From Angelobacter sp036557225 (lineage in GTDB: Bacteria > Acidobacteriota > Terriglobia > Terriglobales > Acidobacteriaceae), in NCBI GenBank assembly GCA_036557225.1, contig DATBHX010000021.1:1-64000 (forward strand): a stretch of 64,000 bases of DNA. Direction: 5' to 3'. Positions 42,983-52,843 of this stretch are shown here, piece after piece (the first letter of the stretch is position 1; the number at the start of each line of letters is the position of its first letter). The notes under the pieces are model-generated. The model worked only from the letters and a program-made list of their open reading frames with translations. It searched no databases and was not told where the DNA came from. The position numbers and the translations under genes were made by a program.

Positions 42983-43067
42983 GCCCTTTTGTCCGCTTTG
43001 GACCACTTACCCCTCGATCGCACTCAGCTTCTTACTGTCGTTACCACTTTTGACCACTTTAGACCAC
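42983..43067 (-). promoter_or_regulatory. 10-bp-phased MraZ operator, two clusters
   Basis: On the - strand GTGGT recurs exactly every 10 bp in GTGGTCTAAA GTGGTCAAAA GTGGTAACGA (43067 back to 43038). A second, more degenerate cluster (GTGGTCCAAA GCGGACAAAA GGGC) lies at 43006-42983. Known MraZ operators are three or four direct repeats with 10-bp period, so these fit a MraZ site upstream of mraZ. Confidence 0.65.
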
Positions 43068-43180
43068 ATCCTACGCCTAAACGGTTGCCTGTCAAGGACT
43101 TTTTTCTGGGTGAAGTGTGGAAAAGCGAGTTGACGCAGTCGAAGGCTGACCCTTGTGTCTGGCCACTGGCAGCAATACAA

Positions 43181-46100
43181 CTACTGGTGTTTACTCCGCT
43201 GGTTCGCCTGCATCCCCTTGCGGTTTGGCGCTGTCATGTAGAAGAAAACGGCTGGCGTGACGATGAGAGACAGGACCATGGAGATCAAAATTCCCCCAAT
43301 CACGGCAATAGCGAGCGGCTGAAGCATTTGTGAGCCCGCTCCGAACGCAAATGCCAGCGGCAACATCCCTGCCACGGACGCCATCGCCGTCATTACGATG
43401 GGCCTGAGGCGGCGGCGGCCTGCCTGGATCATGGCTTCTTCAGCTTCAAATCCTGCGTGACTGAATTTGTCCCGGGCATCGAGCAACAGAATTCCGTTCT
43501 TGGCAACGATGCCGACCACCATGATCAGCCCCATGAATGAAGCGACGTTAAACGTCGTACCGGTGATGAGCAGCGCCAGAAAGACCCCTGCGGTGGAGAG
43601 AAGAGCGGAAGCCAGGATTGCTGTGGGCGCGGAAAAGGTCCGGAACTCAAACAGCAGAACGGTAAACACCAGGACCAGGGCCAGTCCCAGCACAAGCAGC
43701 AGATCGCGGAATGACTTCTGCTGCTCCTGGTAGGTGCCACCATATTGCACGCGAATCGACGCCGGCAGATGCAGCCCTGCGATCGCCTGTTTTACCCCGG
43801 CGATGCCGGTGCTGAGACTCACATCCTCAAGCTTGGCTGTGACCTCAACCTCGCGCTGCAGGTTCTCGCGGCGGATCTCATTCTGGCCGGGCAGCTCTAC
43901 TAAGTTCGCAAGACCCCCCATGGTTGCGGTCTTACCGGTCGCGCTGGTCAACAGCGTATTGCTCATAGCCTCTAATGAAGCCCGGTTGCGCTCCGGGAAA
44001 ATCACGCGGATGGTATAGGCCCGATCATTGACCACCATCGGCACCGTCGCAGGCACGCCCTGGAGCAACGCCGTAGCGTCACTGGAAACTTCTTCTGTGG
44101 TAAATCCTGATCGCGACGCCACCTCCGGATCCACATTGAAGACCACGGATGGTCCGCTGATCGTGTTGTCAATTCCGTTCTTCAAATCCACCACACCGCG
44201 CACTTTGCTGATCGCATCGGCCACGCGCGGCGCCTGCTCCTGCAGTAGTTTGGGATCATCGGAAAAGAGTTTGATCACAACCGGCTCCGGCGCGCTGGTC
44301 AGATCGCCGATCATGTCCTGCAAGACCTGGATGATCTCGATATCTGCCGCCGGCTCCTGCTTGGCGACTGCGCTGCGAACGTCGGCGATTATTTCGTCGA
44401 TGTCCCGGCTGCGCTTTTTTTTGAGCTTCACGGATATGTCGCCCGTGTTTGCCTCGGTCACTGCAGCCAGCCCCAGTTGCATTCCTGTGCGCCGTGAGGT
44501 GCTCTCCACTTCCGGCATGTCATGCAGGATTTGCTCAATATGCGAGATGATCCGGTCAGTCTCTTTGAGGGAGCTGCCGGCCGGAGTAATGTAATCGACT
44601 ACAAAGCCTCCTTCATCCATTTCAGGAAGCAAATCGGATCCGAGGGCAAAATATGCAGCTCCTGCAATCAGCACCAGCAGCGCGCATGCAGCTGTAAGCA
44701 TCCAGGGGCGCTCAAGACAGCGCCGGAGCCATCGTTCGTAGAAATCCACCACGCGCCGGAACGTGCCCTGGATCGATGTTTCCTCCGCCGTCATCAGGCG
44801 GTGCATCTCCTGATCAATGTCCAGTGAGTCCTGGTTTTCCACTGCACTCTGCTTTCGCCGGATCAGGAACTGGCTTAGAGTCGGCGTCCAGACAAGGGCC
44901 AGCACCAGCGACGTCAGAAGCGCAGCCGCCATGGTGATGGCCAGCGCGCGGAAAAAAGTGCCGGTAACGCCGGTGATCGAGATGAGCGGCAGGAAGACAA
45001 CAATGGGCGTGAGCGTTGAACCTATCAACGGGACCGTAATTTCGCTTAAAGCGCTATTGATCGACTGCAGTGGCCCTTCGCCGGCATCGCGATGGAGCAC
45101 GATGTTTTCCACCACGACAATTGCGTCGTCAATCACCAGTCCCACTGCGGCGGCCAGACCGCCCAGCGTCATCAGATTGAAACTCTGTCCCAGCAGTTTA
45201 AGCACGATGAGCGTGACCAGGATCGTTACCGGAATAACCAGGCCGGCCACAACCGAGGTGCCCCAATCGCGCAGAAAAAGAACCAGCACCAGCGATGACA
45301 GCACCAGACCGATCAAGATCGCGTCGCGCACGCTGCTGATGGAGTCCCGCACGATCCCTGATTGGTCATAAAAACTATGCAGCTGAATTCCCGGCGGCAG
45401 AGATCGCTGGATTGCCTGCACTTCCCTGTTCACTGCATCAGCCACGGCAACCGTGTTGCTGTCCGGTTGCCGGTTGACGTTGATCAGCACAGCCGGCTTT
45501 CCTTCCGCGCGGACGATGGTATAAACCGGTTTCACCGACTGCTGCACCGTGGCCACATCTCCCAGCCGCACGGGAACTCCCGCTGCCGTCAGCTTCACCA
45601 CGACTTGCGCCAGCTCTTTCGGGCTATGCACCTGCCCGCTCACCAGCCCCAGCACCAGCTGATGGTTGCGCTCGAACAGGCCCGGTGAGTCGATCACGTC
45701 GGTAGCCTTGACCGCGTTAAGAAGGTCGGTGATGGTCACTGAAGCTCGAAGCAGCCGTTCGGAATCTGCTACAACGTGAAATTCCGGCTCCTGCCCGCCC
45801 TGCACTGTCACTGTGGCAACGCCTTCCACGCGATTCAAGCGCGGGGCAAGATCGTAGGTGGCCATTTCCCAGAGCTGAGTCTGAGGAATATTCTGCCCAA
45901 CAAGACTGTAGCCAAGAATAGGGAATGACGCGAAGGTAAGCCGGTTCGCCGTGATCTTTGTGCCCGGAGGCAGTTCAGGCTCTACACGCGCCAGGGCCGC
46001 ATTCACCAACTGCAGGGTCTGGAACATGTCGGCGTTCCAGTCGAAAAACAGATTGAGTTCCGCGGATCCCCGGCTGGTAGTCGAACGCACAGACTGAAGC

Positions 46101-46372
46101 CCTGGAACGCTGTTCACTGCCTGTTCCAGCGGGCGCGTGATCGTCACCAGCATCTGGTCAATAGGCATGACGCCGGCATCAGCGCCGACCACGATTCGGG
46201 GAAAATTTGTCTCCGGAAAGACTGACACCGGAATGGTGAATCCCAGATACCCGCCGATGCAGGCCACCACAACGATCAGGAAGATAATGGATTCGGCGTT
46301 GCGGCTGAACCAATATCTCCGGGAATTTGCGCCCCTGGCCTGCTGCTCGGATACGCTCAGCTCTCGCGACAT
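43181..46372 (-). CDS. RND efflux pump inner-membrane subunit
   Basis: The 1063-aa AcrB/CusA-type pump has the RND duplication: TM1, large periplasmic loop, TM2-6, then TM7, a second loop and TM8-12. TM4 carries the proton-relay pair in GLAAAVGLVIDDAIVVVENIVLHRD. The loop composition is closer to the CzcA/CusA and multidrug-like intermediates than to AcrB. It would exchange protons for drugs or metals and, with the adaptor and TolC-like channel encoded just upstream, span the whole envelope. The start follows the adaptor stop by one base. Confidence 0.92.
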   Translation of the reverse strand: MSRELSVSEQQARGANSRRYWFSRNAESIIFLIVVVACIGGYLGFTIPVSVFPETNFPRIVVGADAGVMPIDQMLVTITRPLEQAVNSVPGLQSVRSTTSRGSAELNLFFDWNADMFQTLQLVNAALARVEPELPPGTKITANRLTFASFPILGYSLVGQNIPQTQLWEMATYDLAPRLNRVEGVATVTVQGGQEPEFHVVADSERLLRASVTITDLLNAVKATDVIDSPGLFERNHQLVLGLVSGQVHSPKELAQVVVKLTAAGVPVRLGDVATVQQSVKPVYTIVRAEGKPAVLINVNRQPDSNTVAVADAVNREVQAIQRSLPPGIQLHSFYDQSGIVRDSISSVRDAILIGLVLSSLVLVLFLRDWGTSVVAGLVIPVTILVTLIVLKLLGQSFNLMTLGGLAAAVGLVIDDAIVVVENIVLHRDAGEGPLQSINSALSEITVPLIGSTLTPIVVFLPLISITGVTGTFFRALAITMAAALLTSLVLALVWTPTLSQFLIRRKQSAVENQDSLDIDQEMHRLMTAEETSIQGTFRRVVDFYERWLRRCLERPWMLTAACALLVLIAGAAYFALGSDLLPEMDEGGFVVDYITPAGSSLKETDRIISHIEQILHDMPEVESTSRRTGMQLGLAAVTEANTGDISVKLKKKRSRDIDEIIADVRSAVAKQEPAADIEIIQVLQDMIGDLTSAPEPVVIKLFSDDPKLLQEQAPRVADAISKVRGVVDLKNGIDNTISGPSVVFNVDPEVASRSGFTTEEVSSDATALLQGVPATVPMVVNDRAYTIRVIFPERNRASLEAMSNTLLTSATGKTATMGGLANLVELPGQNEIRRENLQREVEVTAKLEDVSLSTGIAGVKQAIAGLHLPASIRVQYGGTYQEQQKSFRDLLLVLGLALVLVFTVLLFEFRTFSAPTAILASALLSTAGVFLALLITGTTFNVASFMGLIMVVGIVAKNGILLLDARDKFSHAGFEAEEAMIQAGRRRLRPIVMTAMASVAGMLPLAFAFGAGSQMLQPLAIAVIGGILISMVLSLIVTPAVFFYMTAPNRKGMQANQRSKHQ

Positions 46373-46373
46373 A

Positions 46374-47681
46374 TCAGTCTTTGTCGTCCTTGCCGGCCTT
46401 GTCTTCCGAACTTGCAGGCTTTTGCGCTGATTCCGGTTGCTGAACTTTCACCTTGGTTTTGTCAGGTAATCCATAAGCGCCGACAGTAACCACATTCTCC
46501 CCCGGTTGCAGCCCGGAGATAATCTGCGCCTGATCAGGCGTAACAATGCCGGTCTTGACTTCTCGCTGCTGAGCAACTCCCTGAGTATCCACAACCATTA
46601 CATTGGCCTGTCCCTGGGCGGCATCAAGCAGCGCGGACGCAGGAATTACCAGTGCATTCCGCACCGTCTGTGTCGTGATCGCCACTTGTACGCTCATTCC
46701 CGGACGCAGCTGCTGCTGTGGATTCGCGGCTTGCACCCAGACTTCCACGGTGGTGCTGTTCGGATCGAGCGCCGGGCTCACCAGGCTCACGGTTGCGGCA
46801 AACTTTTGATCTGAACCGCTCAGGGAGATGCTTGCCTGGTCGCCCTTGCGCAGCAGGACGGCATCGGATTGCGGCACATGCGCCTTGGCGATAACCTGCG
46901 AAATATTCATCACCGTCATCAACGGGGTCGCATTTGTGGCCATCTCCCCCGGATACACTGGACGATCTGTGACCACCCCATCAATAGGGCTGAGAATTCG
47001 CGAATAACCCAACTGCGCTTCTGCGGCCATCAGTTTGCCGCGCGCCGAGGCAAGCTGCCCGCCGGCAGACTTCACTGTGGCCTGCTTTCCCACTGCGTTC
47101 AATGATTCCAGATGCTTCTTGGCCGAGTTATACGCCGTCTTTGCCTGAGCCAACTGGACTGCTGCAGCGTCCAGGTCCTTTCGCGGAAGCGCGCCCTGCC
47201 GGAACAGCTCCTGGCGGCTGGTGTAGAGCTTCTGCGCGGCATCCAGTTCCTGCTCCGCGGTCTGCACCTCCATCTCGGTCTTTTGAACCTCTTCCGGGAG
47301 TGCGGCGTTTACGCTGTTCGAATAGGAGGCTTCCGCCTGATCGAGCGCGCCTTTGTTGTCCATGGTGGCGGCGGAAAGGTCCCGGTTTTCCAGCTCTGCC
47401 AGCAATTGTCCCTGGCGCACTTTCTCTCCGCGGTTCACATAAAACTTCTTCACCGGCGCGGTGATTTTGGGTGTGATCACAGACTGCGCGATGGGAAAAA
47501 GCACCGCCTCAGTATTGACGACACGTGAAATCTCACCCTGCCGAGCCGCGGCAACCTGGACCGCGACTTCCGGCTTTTGCTCCTGCGCTTCCTTGCTGCA
47601 GCCGCTCGTGACCCAGACGGCCAGCGCCGTCAAAAAGATCAGCGGCGTACTCGAGTTAGGACTGTTCATGATCGGCTTCAC
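46374..47681 (-). CDS. RND efflux adaptor (membrane fusion) lipoprotein
   Basis: A 435-aa HlyD-type periplasmic adaptor. The lipoprotein signal (about 10-29, ALAVWVTSGC) is followed by a lipoyl/barrel-sandwich half (TAPVKKFYVNRGEKVRQGQLLAEL), a helical hairpin (about 100-200), the second lipoyl half (ILSPIDGVVTDRPVYPGE) and a beta-barrel. A Lys/Asp-rich tail ends it. The GTG start overlaps the TolC-like gene stop by four bases (GTGA); an ATG four codons later is an alternative. It links pump and outer-membrane channel. Confidence 0.9.
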   Translation of the reverse strand: MKPIMNSPNSSTPLIFLTALAVWVTSGCSKEAQEQKPEVAVQVAAARQGEISRVVNTEAVLFPIAQSVITPKITAPVKKFYVNRGEKVRQGQLLAELENRDLSAATMDNKGALDQAEASYSNSVNAALPEEVQKTEMEVQTAEQELDAAQKLYTSRQELFRQGALPRKDLDAAAVQLAQAKTAYNSAKKHLESLNAVGKQATVKSAGGQLASARGKLMAAEAQLGYSRILSPIDGVVTDRPVYPGEMATNATPLMTVMNISQVIAKAHVPQSDAVLLRKGDQASISLSGSDQKFAATVSLVSPALDPNSTTVEVWVQAANPQQQLRPGMSVQVAITTQTVRNALVIPASALLDAAQGQANVMVVDTQGVAQQREVKTGIVTPDQAQIISGLQPGENVVTVGAYGLPDKTKVKVQQPESAQKPASSEDKAGKDDKD

Positions 47682-49012
47682 ATTGAGCCTATCAGGGTCT
47701 GCAGATTGGCTAACGCGGTACGATATCGCACCGCGCCGTCACTCCAGGCGTTGCGCGCCTGGGTCAGCGTGTTCTGCGCATCCACGATCTCCAGCACACC
47801 GGCCTCGCCGCCTCGATAGCGCAGGTTGGTCAGGCGCAAGCTCTCCGCTGCCAGATCTGCCGAATCTTTGAGCAGATCGAGTTCAGCCAGAGCAGCTGAA
47901 GCTTCGGCATATGAAGTACGAATGTCGGCAAGCATCCTGCGCTGCGCCAGCGAAAGCTCGCGTTCCGCCTGCCGGCGGCGCAACCCTGCCTGCACTACTT
48001 TGCTGTGCGTCGCGCCCCAATTCCAAACAGGAATATTCAACGTTGCCTGTGCCGCATACCCCAGGTTGCGAGTGCCGTCCGGGGCATTGGCGGCAAACTG
48101 CGGAGCATCGATACCGTAGAAATAATCCAGCGTAAGCGCGGGCAGATAACCAGCGCGCGCCGAGGAAAGCTCGTGGCCCGCGGCGCTCAGACCGGCAGTA
48201 GCCGCACGCACTTCAGCGTTGTTGGCCAGCGCCAGCCGCGAGATTTCTTCGAAGCTCTCCAGCGGCGGCGGGAGAGAAGCATCGTCGATCACAGTAAAGT
48301 TCTCTTCAAATTTTGGAAACAGCAGCACAGCCAGTTCAAGCCGTGATTTGTCCATGGCGAGTTGCGCCTCACGCAGGTCGCGCCGGCGATCGTTGGCCTG
48401 GATCTGCGCCTTGAGCACATCTGAGTGGGCCACCTCGCCGCCTTGCTCCAGCTTCCGGCTGAGCTCAAGGAACTTCTCCGCTTCTGTGACAGCTAGTTGT
48501 GCATTGGCATACTTTCTTTGCGCAGCCAGAAAGCCGTAATAGTCCTGGACTACTGTGACTACCAGCCCCCGCCTTGCGATCTCTGACTTGGCCCTGGCAA
48601 CCGCTTCAAGCGCCTTGGCGCGCTGATAGTCCGAAACCTGCGCCACGCTGATGGACTGCTCCACCACACCCTGGCTCAGGTATTCATGCACCGCATTATT
48701 CGCGATAAAGCGCGGCGCGGATTCTGCGCTGACGCCCGTTTGCTGGAGCGGGCTGCCCGGTTGCGTGTAAATGAATTGATTGCGAAATGTCACGCTCGGC
48801 AGTAAGCCTGCGCGGGCCTGTACGGTGTCCTGATGCGCCACAGCCTGGTCCGTCACGGCTGCCTGAAACTGGACCACGTTCGCCCGCGCGCGCGAAAGAG
48901 CGTCCTGCAGAGTGAGCGTGAGCGGCGGAGGCGCGGGCTGTTGCGCCATCGCTAGAATGGAAAAGCAGCATGAACCGAATACGCACAAAATCCGCCGGCA
49001 GAAGTGTGGCAC
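47678..49012 (-). CDS. TolC-like outer-membrane efflux protein
   Basis: An outer-membrane channel of about 444 aa with a signal peptide (ending SILAMAQ) and the two OEP repeats typical of TolC (LTLQDALSRARANVVQF early; LALANNAEVRAATAGL near 240). The start is placed at the GTG at 49012, which has GGAGGG 4-5 bases upstream; the frame opens six codons earlier at another GTG (49030) that lacks one. It is first in the OMF-adaptor-pump operon. Confidence 0.88.
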   Translation of the reverse strand: MPHFCRRILCVFGSCCFSILAMAQQPAPPPLTLTLQDALSRARANVVQFQAAVTDQAVAHQDTVQARAGLLPSVTFRNQFIYTQPGSPLQQTGVSAESAPRFIANNAVHEYLSQGVVEQSISVAQVSDYQRAKALEAVARAKSEIARRGLVVTVVQDYYGFLAAQRKYANAQLAVTEAEKFLELSRKLEQGGEVAHSDVLKAQIQANDRRRDLREAQLAMDKSRLELAVLLFPKFEENFTVIDDASLPPPLESFEEISRLALANNAEVRAATAGLSAAGHELSSARAGYLPALTLDYFYGIDAPQFAANAPDGTRNLGYAAQATLNIPVWNWGATHSKVVQAGLRRRQAERELSLAQRRMLADIRTSYAEASAALAELDLLKDSADLAAESLRLTNLRYRGGEAGVLEIVDAQNTLTQARNAWSDGAVRYRTALANLQTLIGSM

Positions 49013-49295
49013 CGCGCCCTCCTGTAACACTCATTTTTCTCATCTATCTTAATCAATGCAGGAGCGTCCGGCGAACAGAGACGGCTGTCTCCACCGCACT
49101 GAACAGCCACCATCTTACTCGACCCGGCGACTCTCGCGCGCGCCCGGGTCAGGTGAACAGAAACCCTTTCTTCAGCCGATCACCTACCGTATCGCGCAGC
49201 TTACCGGCCGTTCAAACTCGAACTGCTTGCACAGTGGAGCGGTACTGATCGCGAGAATTCGTTTACCATAACCAAGGCCTAAGACTCTTCACGCC

Positions 49296-50435
49296 GTGAG
49301 CAATACAGCCGTCACTTCCGCCCAATCCCGTGGAGGCATCTCCTTCACTCCGGAACAAGTCCATGCTTTCCGTTTGCGGCGGCATCATCTGGTCGACCCG
49401 AAAGGCGTAGACCTCCTCACAATTTGCGGCGATCTCTGTGGCGTGCAGGCGCAGATGATGTCGGCAGCGCATCTTCAGCTTTGGGCCCGAAATCCCGCCA
49501 TCACTCCCGCGATTGTGCGCGAAGCGCTGTGGCAGAAGCGCTCGCTGGTCAAGACCCTGCTCATGCGTCAGACGCTGCATCTGGTCCTCGCCGCAGATTT
49601 CCCACTTTATCTCGCCGCGCAGAAAAGCACGCGCGTACGAGCTGTTCTGGCAGTCATGGCCAGGCTCAAAATCACAAACGACGAAGCCGACTCGTTCAGC
49701 GCCTTGATCCTGGAGACGCTTAACGCCGGCCCTATGCCGCACACCGCAATCGCATCAGCTGTGCGGCCCAAAGTCAGCAAGCGCGTCCGCTCCTGGATGG
49801 ACAAAGTATCCAGCTGTGTGCGCCTGCCGCTGGTCGAAGGCTCAATCTGCTACGGCCCAGGCGAAGGCAACCAGGCTACATTCGTCCGCACCGATCACTG
49901 GTTGCCCGCGCATCGTGTGATCGATGAAGTGCAGGCGCGAGCCGAGTTGTTGCGCCGCTATCTCCGCGCCTATGGTCCGGCGACTCTCAGAGATTTTGCC
50001 TACTGGTGCGGCATCTCTATGACGGAGGCCCGGCTGGTTCGGCCACTGCTTGACGCAGAACTCATGGAGCAAAACGGCCTTATGCTTTTGCGCGCTGATC
50101 TCGCTGCCATGAAAATGAAACCAGCACATTCCGCAAGCGTCCATCTGCTTCCCTACTTCGATGTTTACCTGTTGGCCCATTCCCTCAAAGACCATCTCAT
50201 CGACTCGCGCTTTTACAAGCACGTCTTCCGCAATCAGGGATGGATTTCTCCCGTCGTCCTGATCGACGGAAAAATTGCCGGAGTCTGGGCCTATGAGCTT
50301 GGACGGAAAGACATCCAGGTCAGCATTGAACTCTTTACCCGCGCCGCCCGCGGCCATCGCGGCGCGATCAGAGCTCGTGCTCAATCCCTGGCTGACCTTT
50401 TTCAGCGCACTTTGTCGTTCTCCTTCAAGACCTAG
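49296..50435 (+). CDS. AlkZ-type winged-helix DNA glycosylase
   Basis: The 379-aa protein belongs to the HTH_42/AlkZ family of winged-helix proteins. It shows the N-terminal FRLRRHHLVDP and the QxQ motif (GVQAQMMSAAHLQLWAR, about residues 49-65) that in characterised members removes interstrand crosslinks or alkylated bases. The C-terminal half contains LLPYFDVYLLAHSLKDH and VLIDGKIAGVWAYE, typical of the family. A GTG start at 49296 is chosen. It converges with uvrB, another repair gene, 11 bp away. A catalytic role here is inferred from the motif. Confidence 0.8.
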   Translation: MSNTAVTSAQSRGGISFTPEQVHAFRLRRHHLVDPKGVDLLTICGDLCGVQAQMMSAAHLQLWARNPAITPAIVREALWQKRSLVKTLLMRQTLHLVLAADFPLYLAAQKSTRVRAVLAVMARLKITNDEADSFSALILETLNAGPMPHTAIASAVRPKVSKRVRSWMDKVSSCVRLPLVEGSICYGPGEGNQATFVRTDHWLPAHRVIDEVQARAELLRRYLRAYGPATLRDFAYWCGISMTEARLVRPLLDAELMEQNGLMLLRADLAAMKMKPAHSASVHLLPYFDVYLLAHSLKDHLIDSRFYKHVFRNQGWISPVVLIDGKIAGVWAYELGRKDIQVSIELFTRAARGHRGAIRARAQSLADLFQRTLSFSFKT

Positions 50436-50446
50436 GGAAGCAGAGA

Positions 50447-52435
50447 TCACGTAAACAAAAATTCTTTTGTGCGCAGATCGCGCACTGTATCGCGCAGCTT
50501 GGCGGCCTTTTCGAACTCAAACCGCTTGGCTGCTTCGCGCATGTCGTTCTCGAGGTTCGCGATGTACTGGTCCAGTTCGTCCTGCGACTTGAAATCGGGC
50601 ATTCCGTCCGATCCCTGGGTCACGTCGACATAGTCCATTTCCGCGATCCCGGCCAGCGACATGGCCAGCGGCCGGCTGATCGACTCTGGCGTGATGCCAT
50701 GCTCCAGGTTATATGCCTGCTGAATGGCGCGGCGCCGGTCGGTTTCGTCGATCGCCCGCTTCATCGAATCAGTCATATTGTCGGCATAAAGGATCGCGCG
50801 GCCGTTCAGGTTGCGAGCGCAACGGCCGATGGTCTGGATCAGCGAGCCGCTGGAGCGCAGGAAGCCCTCCTTGTCGGCATCGAGAATCGCCACCAGCGAG
50901 ACCTCAGGCAGGTCCAGCCCTTCACGCAACAGGTTAATACCGATCAGCACATCGAACTCGCCTTTGCGCAGATCACGCAGCAGCTTGATGCGCTCCAGCG
51001 TCTCGATCTCCGAATGCATGTAGCGGCAGCGTACGCCGACCTCGGCGTAGTATTCAGCCAGATCTTCCGCCATGCGTTTCGTCAGTGTCGTGACCAACAC
51101 TCGCTCGCCCTTGCTGACCCGGTCGCGGATCTCATGCAGCAGATCGTCAATCTGGCCCTTTACTGGACGCACTTCCACCGGAGGATCGACGAGCCCGGTC
51201 GGACGGATGATCTGCTCCACCACCACGCCGGAGGACTTCGTCAGCTCATACGGGCCGGGCGTAGCGGAAACGTAGATCAGTTGATTGGTACGTTCCTCAA
51301 ACTCTTCAAACTTGAGCGGACGGTTGTCGAGCGCCGAAGGCAAACGGAAGCCGTACTGCACAAGGTTTTCCTTGCGCGAGCGATCGCCATGCCACATGCC
51401 ATGCAGCTGCGGTACCGTCTGGTGTGACTCGTCGAGAAACATGATGAAGTCGCGTGGCACATAATCGAGCAGGGTCGGCGGCGGCTCGCCCGGCTGGCGT
51501 CCGCTGAAGTGACGCGAGTAATTCTCAATGCCATGGCAGTAGCCGACCGACTTGATCATCTCCAGGTCAAAACGGGTGCGCTGGTGCACGCGCTGCGATT
51601 CCACCAGCCGGCCTTCTTTTTCCAGCTCTTTCTCCCACCACGCCAGCTCTTCCAGAATCGTTTCAATGGCATGGTTGCGCGTCACGTTTGACATCACGTA
51701 ATGGCTCTTCGGGTAGATCGGCAGCCGCGTGTACTTCTGCTTGACCGTGCCGAAGAGCGGATCGATCTGCGAGAGCGAGTCCACTTCGTCCCCAAACAGC
51801 TCGATGCGATAGGCATTGTCGTCGTAGGTGGGAAAAACCTCAATCACGTCGCCGCGGACGCGAAAGGTCCCGCGCTTGAACTCGGTGTCATTGCGTTCGT
51901 AAAGAATCTCCACCAGCTTGCTGAAGATGTCCTGGCGGCGGATCTTCTGCCCCTTTTCCAGGAAGATCAGCATGCCGTAATAGGCCTCCGGCGATCCCAG
52001 GCCGTAAATGCAGCTTACCGAAGCGACGATGACACAATCCCGACGCTCAAAGAGTGACCGCGTCGCCGAAAGCCGCAGCTTGTCCAGTTCGTCATTGATG
52101 GTGGCTTCTTTTTCTATGTAGACATCGCCGGCGGGGATGTAAGCCTCCGGCTGGTAGTAGTCATAATACGAAACAAAATATTCAACCGCGTTGTTGGGAA
52201 AAAACTGTTTGAATTCGTGATAGAGCTGCGCCGCCAGCGTCTTGTTGTGCGCCAGCACCAGCGCCGGCCGATTGAGCTGCTCAATCACCTTGGCCATGGT
52301 GTAGGTTTTCCCTGACCCGGTCACGCCAAGCAACACCTGGTGTTTTTCACCGGCGTAAACGCCGCGGGTCAGTTCGTCGATGGCGTTGGCCTGGTCACCC
52401 TTGGGCTTGTAATCACTGACTAAACGAAAATCCAT
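50447..52435 (-). CDS. uvrB: Excinuclease ABC subunit B
   Basis: The 662-aa nucleotide-excision-repair helicase has Walker A GVTGSGKTYTMA (near residue 40), the beta-hairpin YYDYYQPEAYIPAGDVYIEKEA, DEAD-like FLDESH, helicase motifs V and VI (GLDLPEVSLVAILDADKEGF; QTIGRCARN), and the C-terminal UvrC-contact domain (IANLENDMREAAKRFEFEKAAKLRD). Length matches E. coli UvrB (673). The upstream region has phased GTCCC repeats that may be regulatory. Confidence 0.97.
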   Translation of the reverse strand: MDFRLVSDYKPKGDQANAIDELTRGVYAGEKHQVLLGVTGSGKTYTMAKVIEQLNRPALVLAHNKTLAAQLYHEFKQFFPNNAVEYFVSYYDYYQPEAYIPAGDVYIEKEATINDELDKLRLSATRSLFERRDCVIVASVSCIYGLGSPEAYYGMLIFLEKGQKIRRQDIFSKLVEILYERNDTEFKRGTFRVRGDVIEVFPTYDDNAYRIELFGDEVDSLSQIDPLFGTVKQKYTRLPIYPKSHYVMSNVTRNHAIETILEELAWWEKELEKEGRLVESQRVHQRTRFDLEMIKSVGYCHGIENYSRHFSGRQPGEPPPTLLDYVPRDFIMFLDESHQTVPQLHGMWHGDRSRKENLVQYGFRLPSALDNRPLKFEEFEERTNQLIYVSATPGPYELTKSSGVVVEQIIRPTGLVDPPVEVRPVKGQIDDLLHEIRDRVSKGERVLVTTLTKRMAEDLAEYYAEVGVRCRYMHSEIETLERIKLLRDLRKGEFDVLIGINLLREGLDLPEVSLVAILDADKEGFLRSSGSLIQTIGRCARNLNGRAILYADNMTDSMKRAIDETDRRRAIQQAYNLEHGITPESISRPLAMSLAGIAEMDYVDVTQGSDGMPDFKSQDELDQYIANLENDMREAAKRFEFEKAAKLRDTVRDLRTKEFLFT

Positions 52436-52579
52436 TCAACCCTTTCACCGAACGTCACTGACTTGCAGTACAAAAGACCGGACAATCCGCTTCCATTCGC
52501 GGTCAAATCCTTGCCTGGCGGCTGATGACAAACAGCTCAGTCGCATTCGAGATTCGGCCCTTCCTCTAACCCCGGGTTC

Positions 52580-52635
52580 GTCCCACTTTGGTCCCGGGTA
52601 GTCCCACTCTGTCCCGGCCCGGGATATCTTGGGAC
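52580..52635. promoter_or_regulatory. Phased GTCCC array upstream of uvrB
   Basis: GTCCC starts at 52580, 52591, 52601 and 52611 (steps 11, 10, 10) and is followed by an inverted GGGAC at 52631-52635. Helically phased repeats 145-200 bp upstream of uvrB could be an operator array. It does not match a LexA box. Confidence 0.35.
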
Positions 52636-52773
52636 GATCAACAGAAGGCCGCAGCGCTGCCTGAGGACAATAATGCATGTGTATTTTATCGCTTTACTTT
52701 CGCCGCGTCAAACCACGCTGTAGAGCTAGTGGGCACGTTGCATTTCCAAAGGCAAGATCGAGAAATTCTTATC

Positions 52774-52843
52774 CGTGTCATCCTGAGCGGCACCTCGCGA
52801 TCCCGGAAGGCGGGAGAGCGAGGTAGAGTCGAAGGACCCCGAG
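52774..52843. repeat. Dispersed repeat with nested hairpins
   Basis: Outer arms ACCTCGC (52792-52798) and GCGAGGT (52818-52824) enclose an inner CCCG/CGGG pair. The flanks ATCCTGAGCGG and AGTCGAAGGACCCC match the degenerate copy at 465-487 in reverse. It resembles REP-type intergenic elements. Confidence 0.55.
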
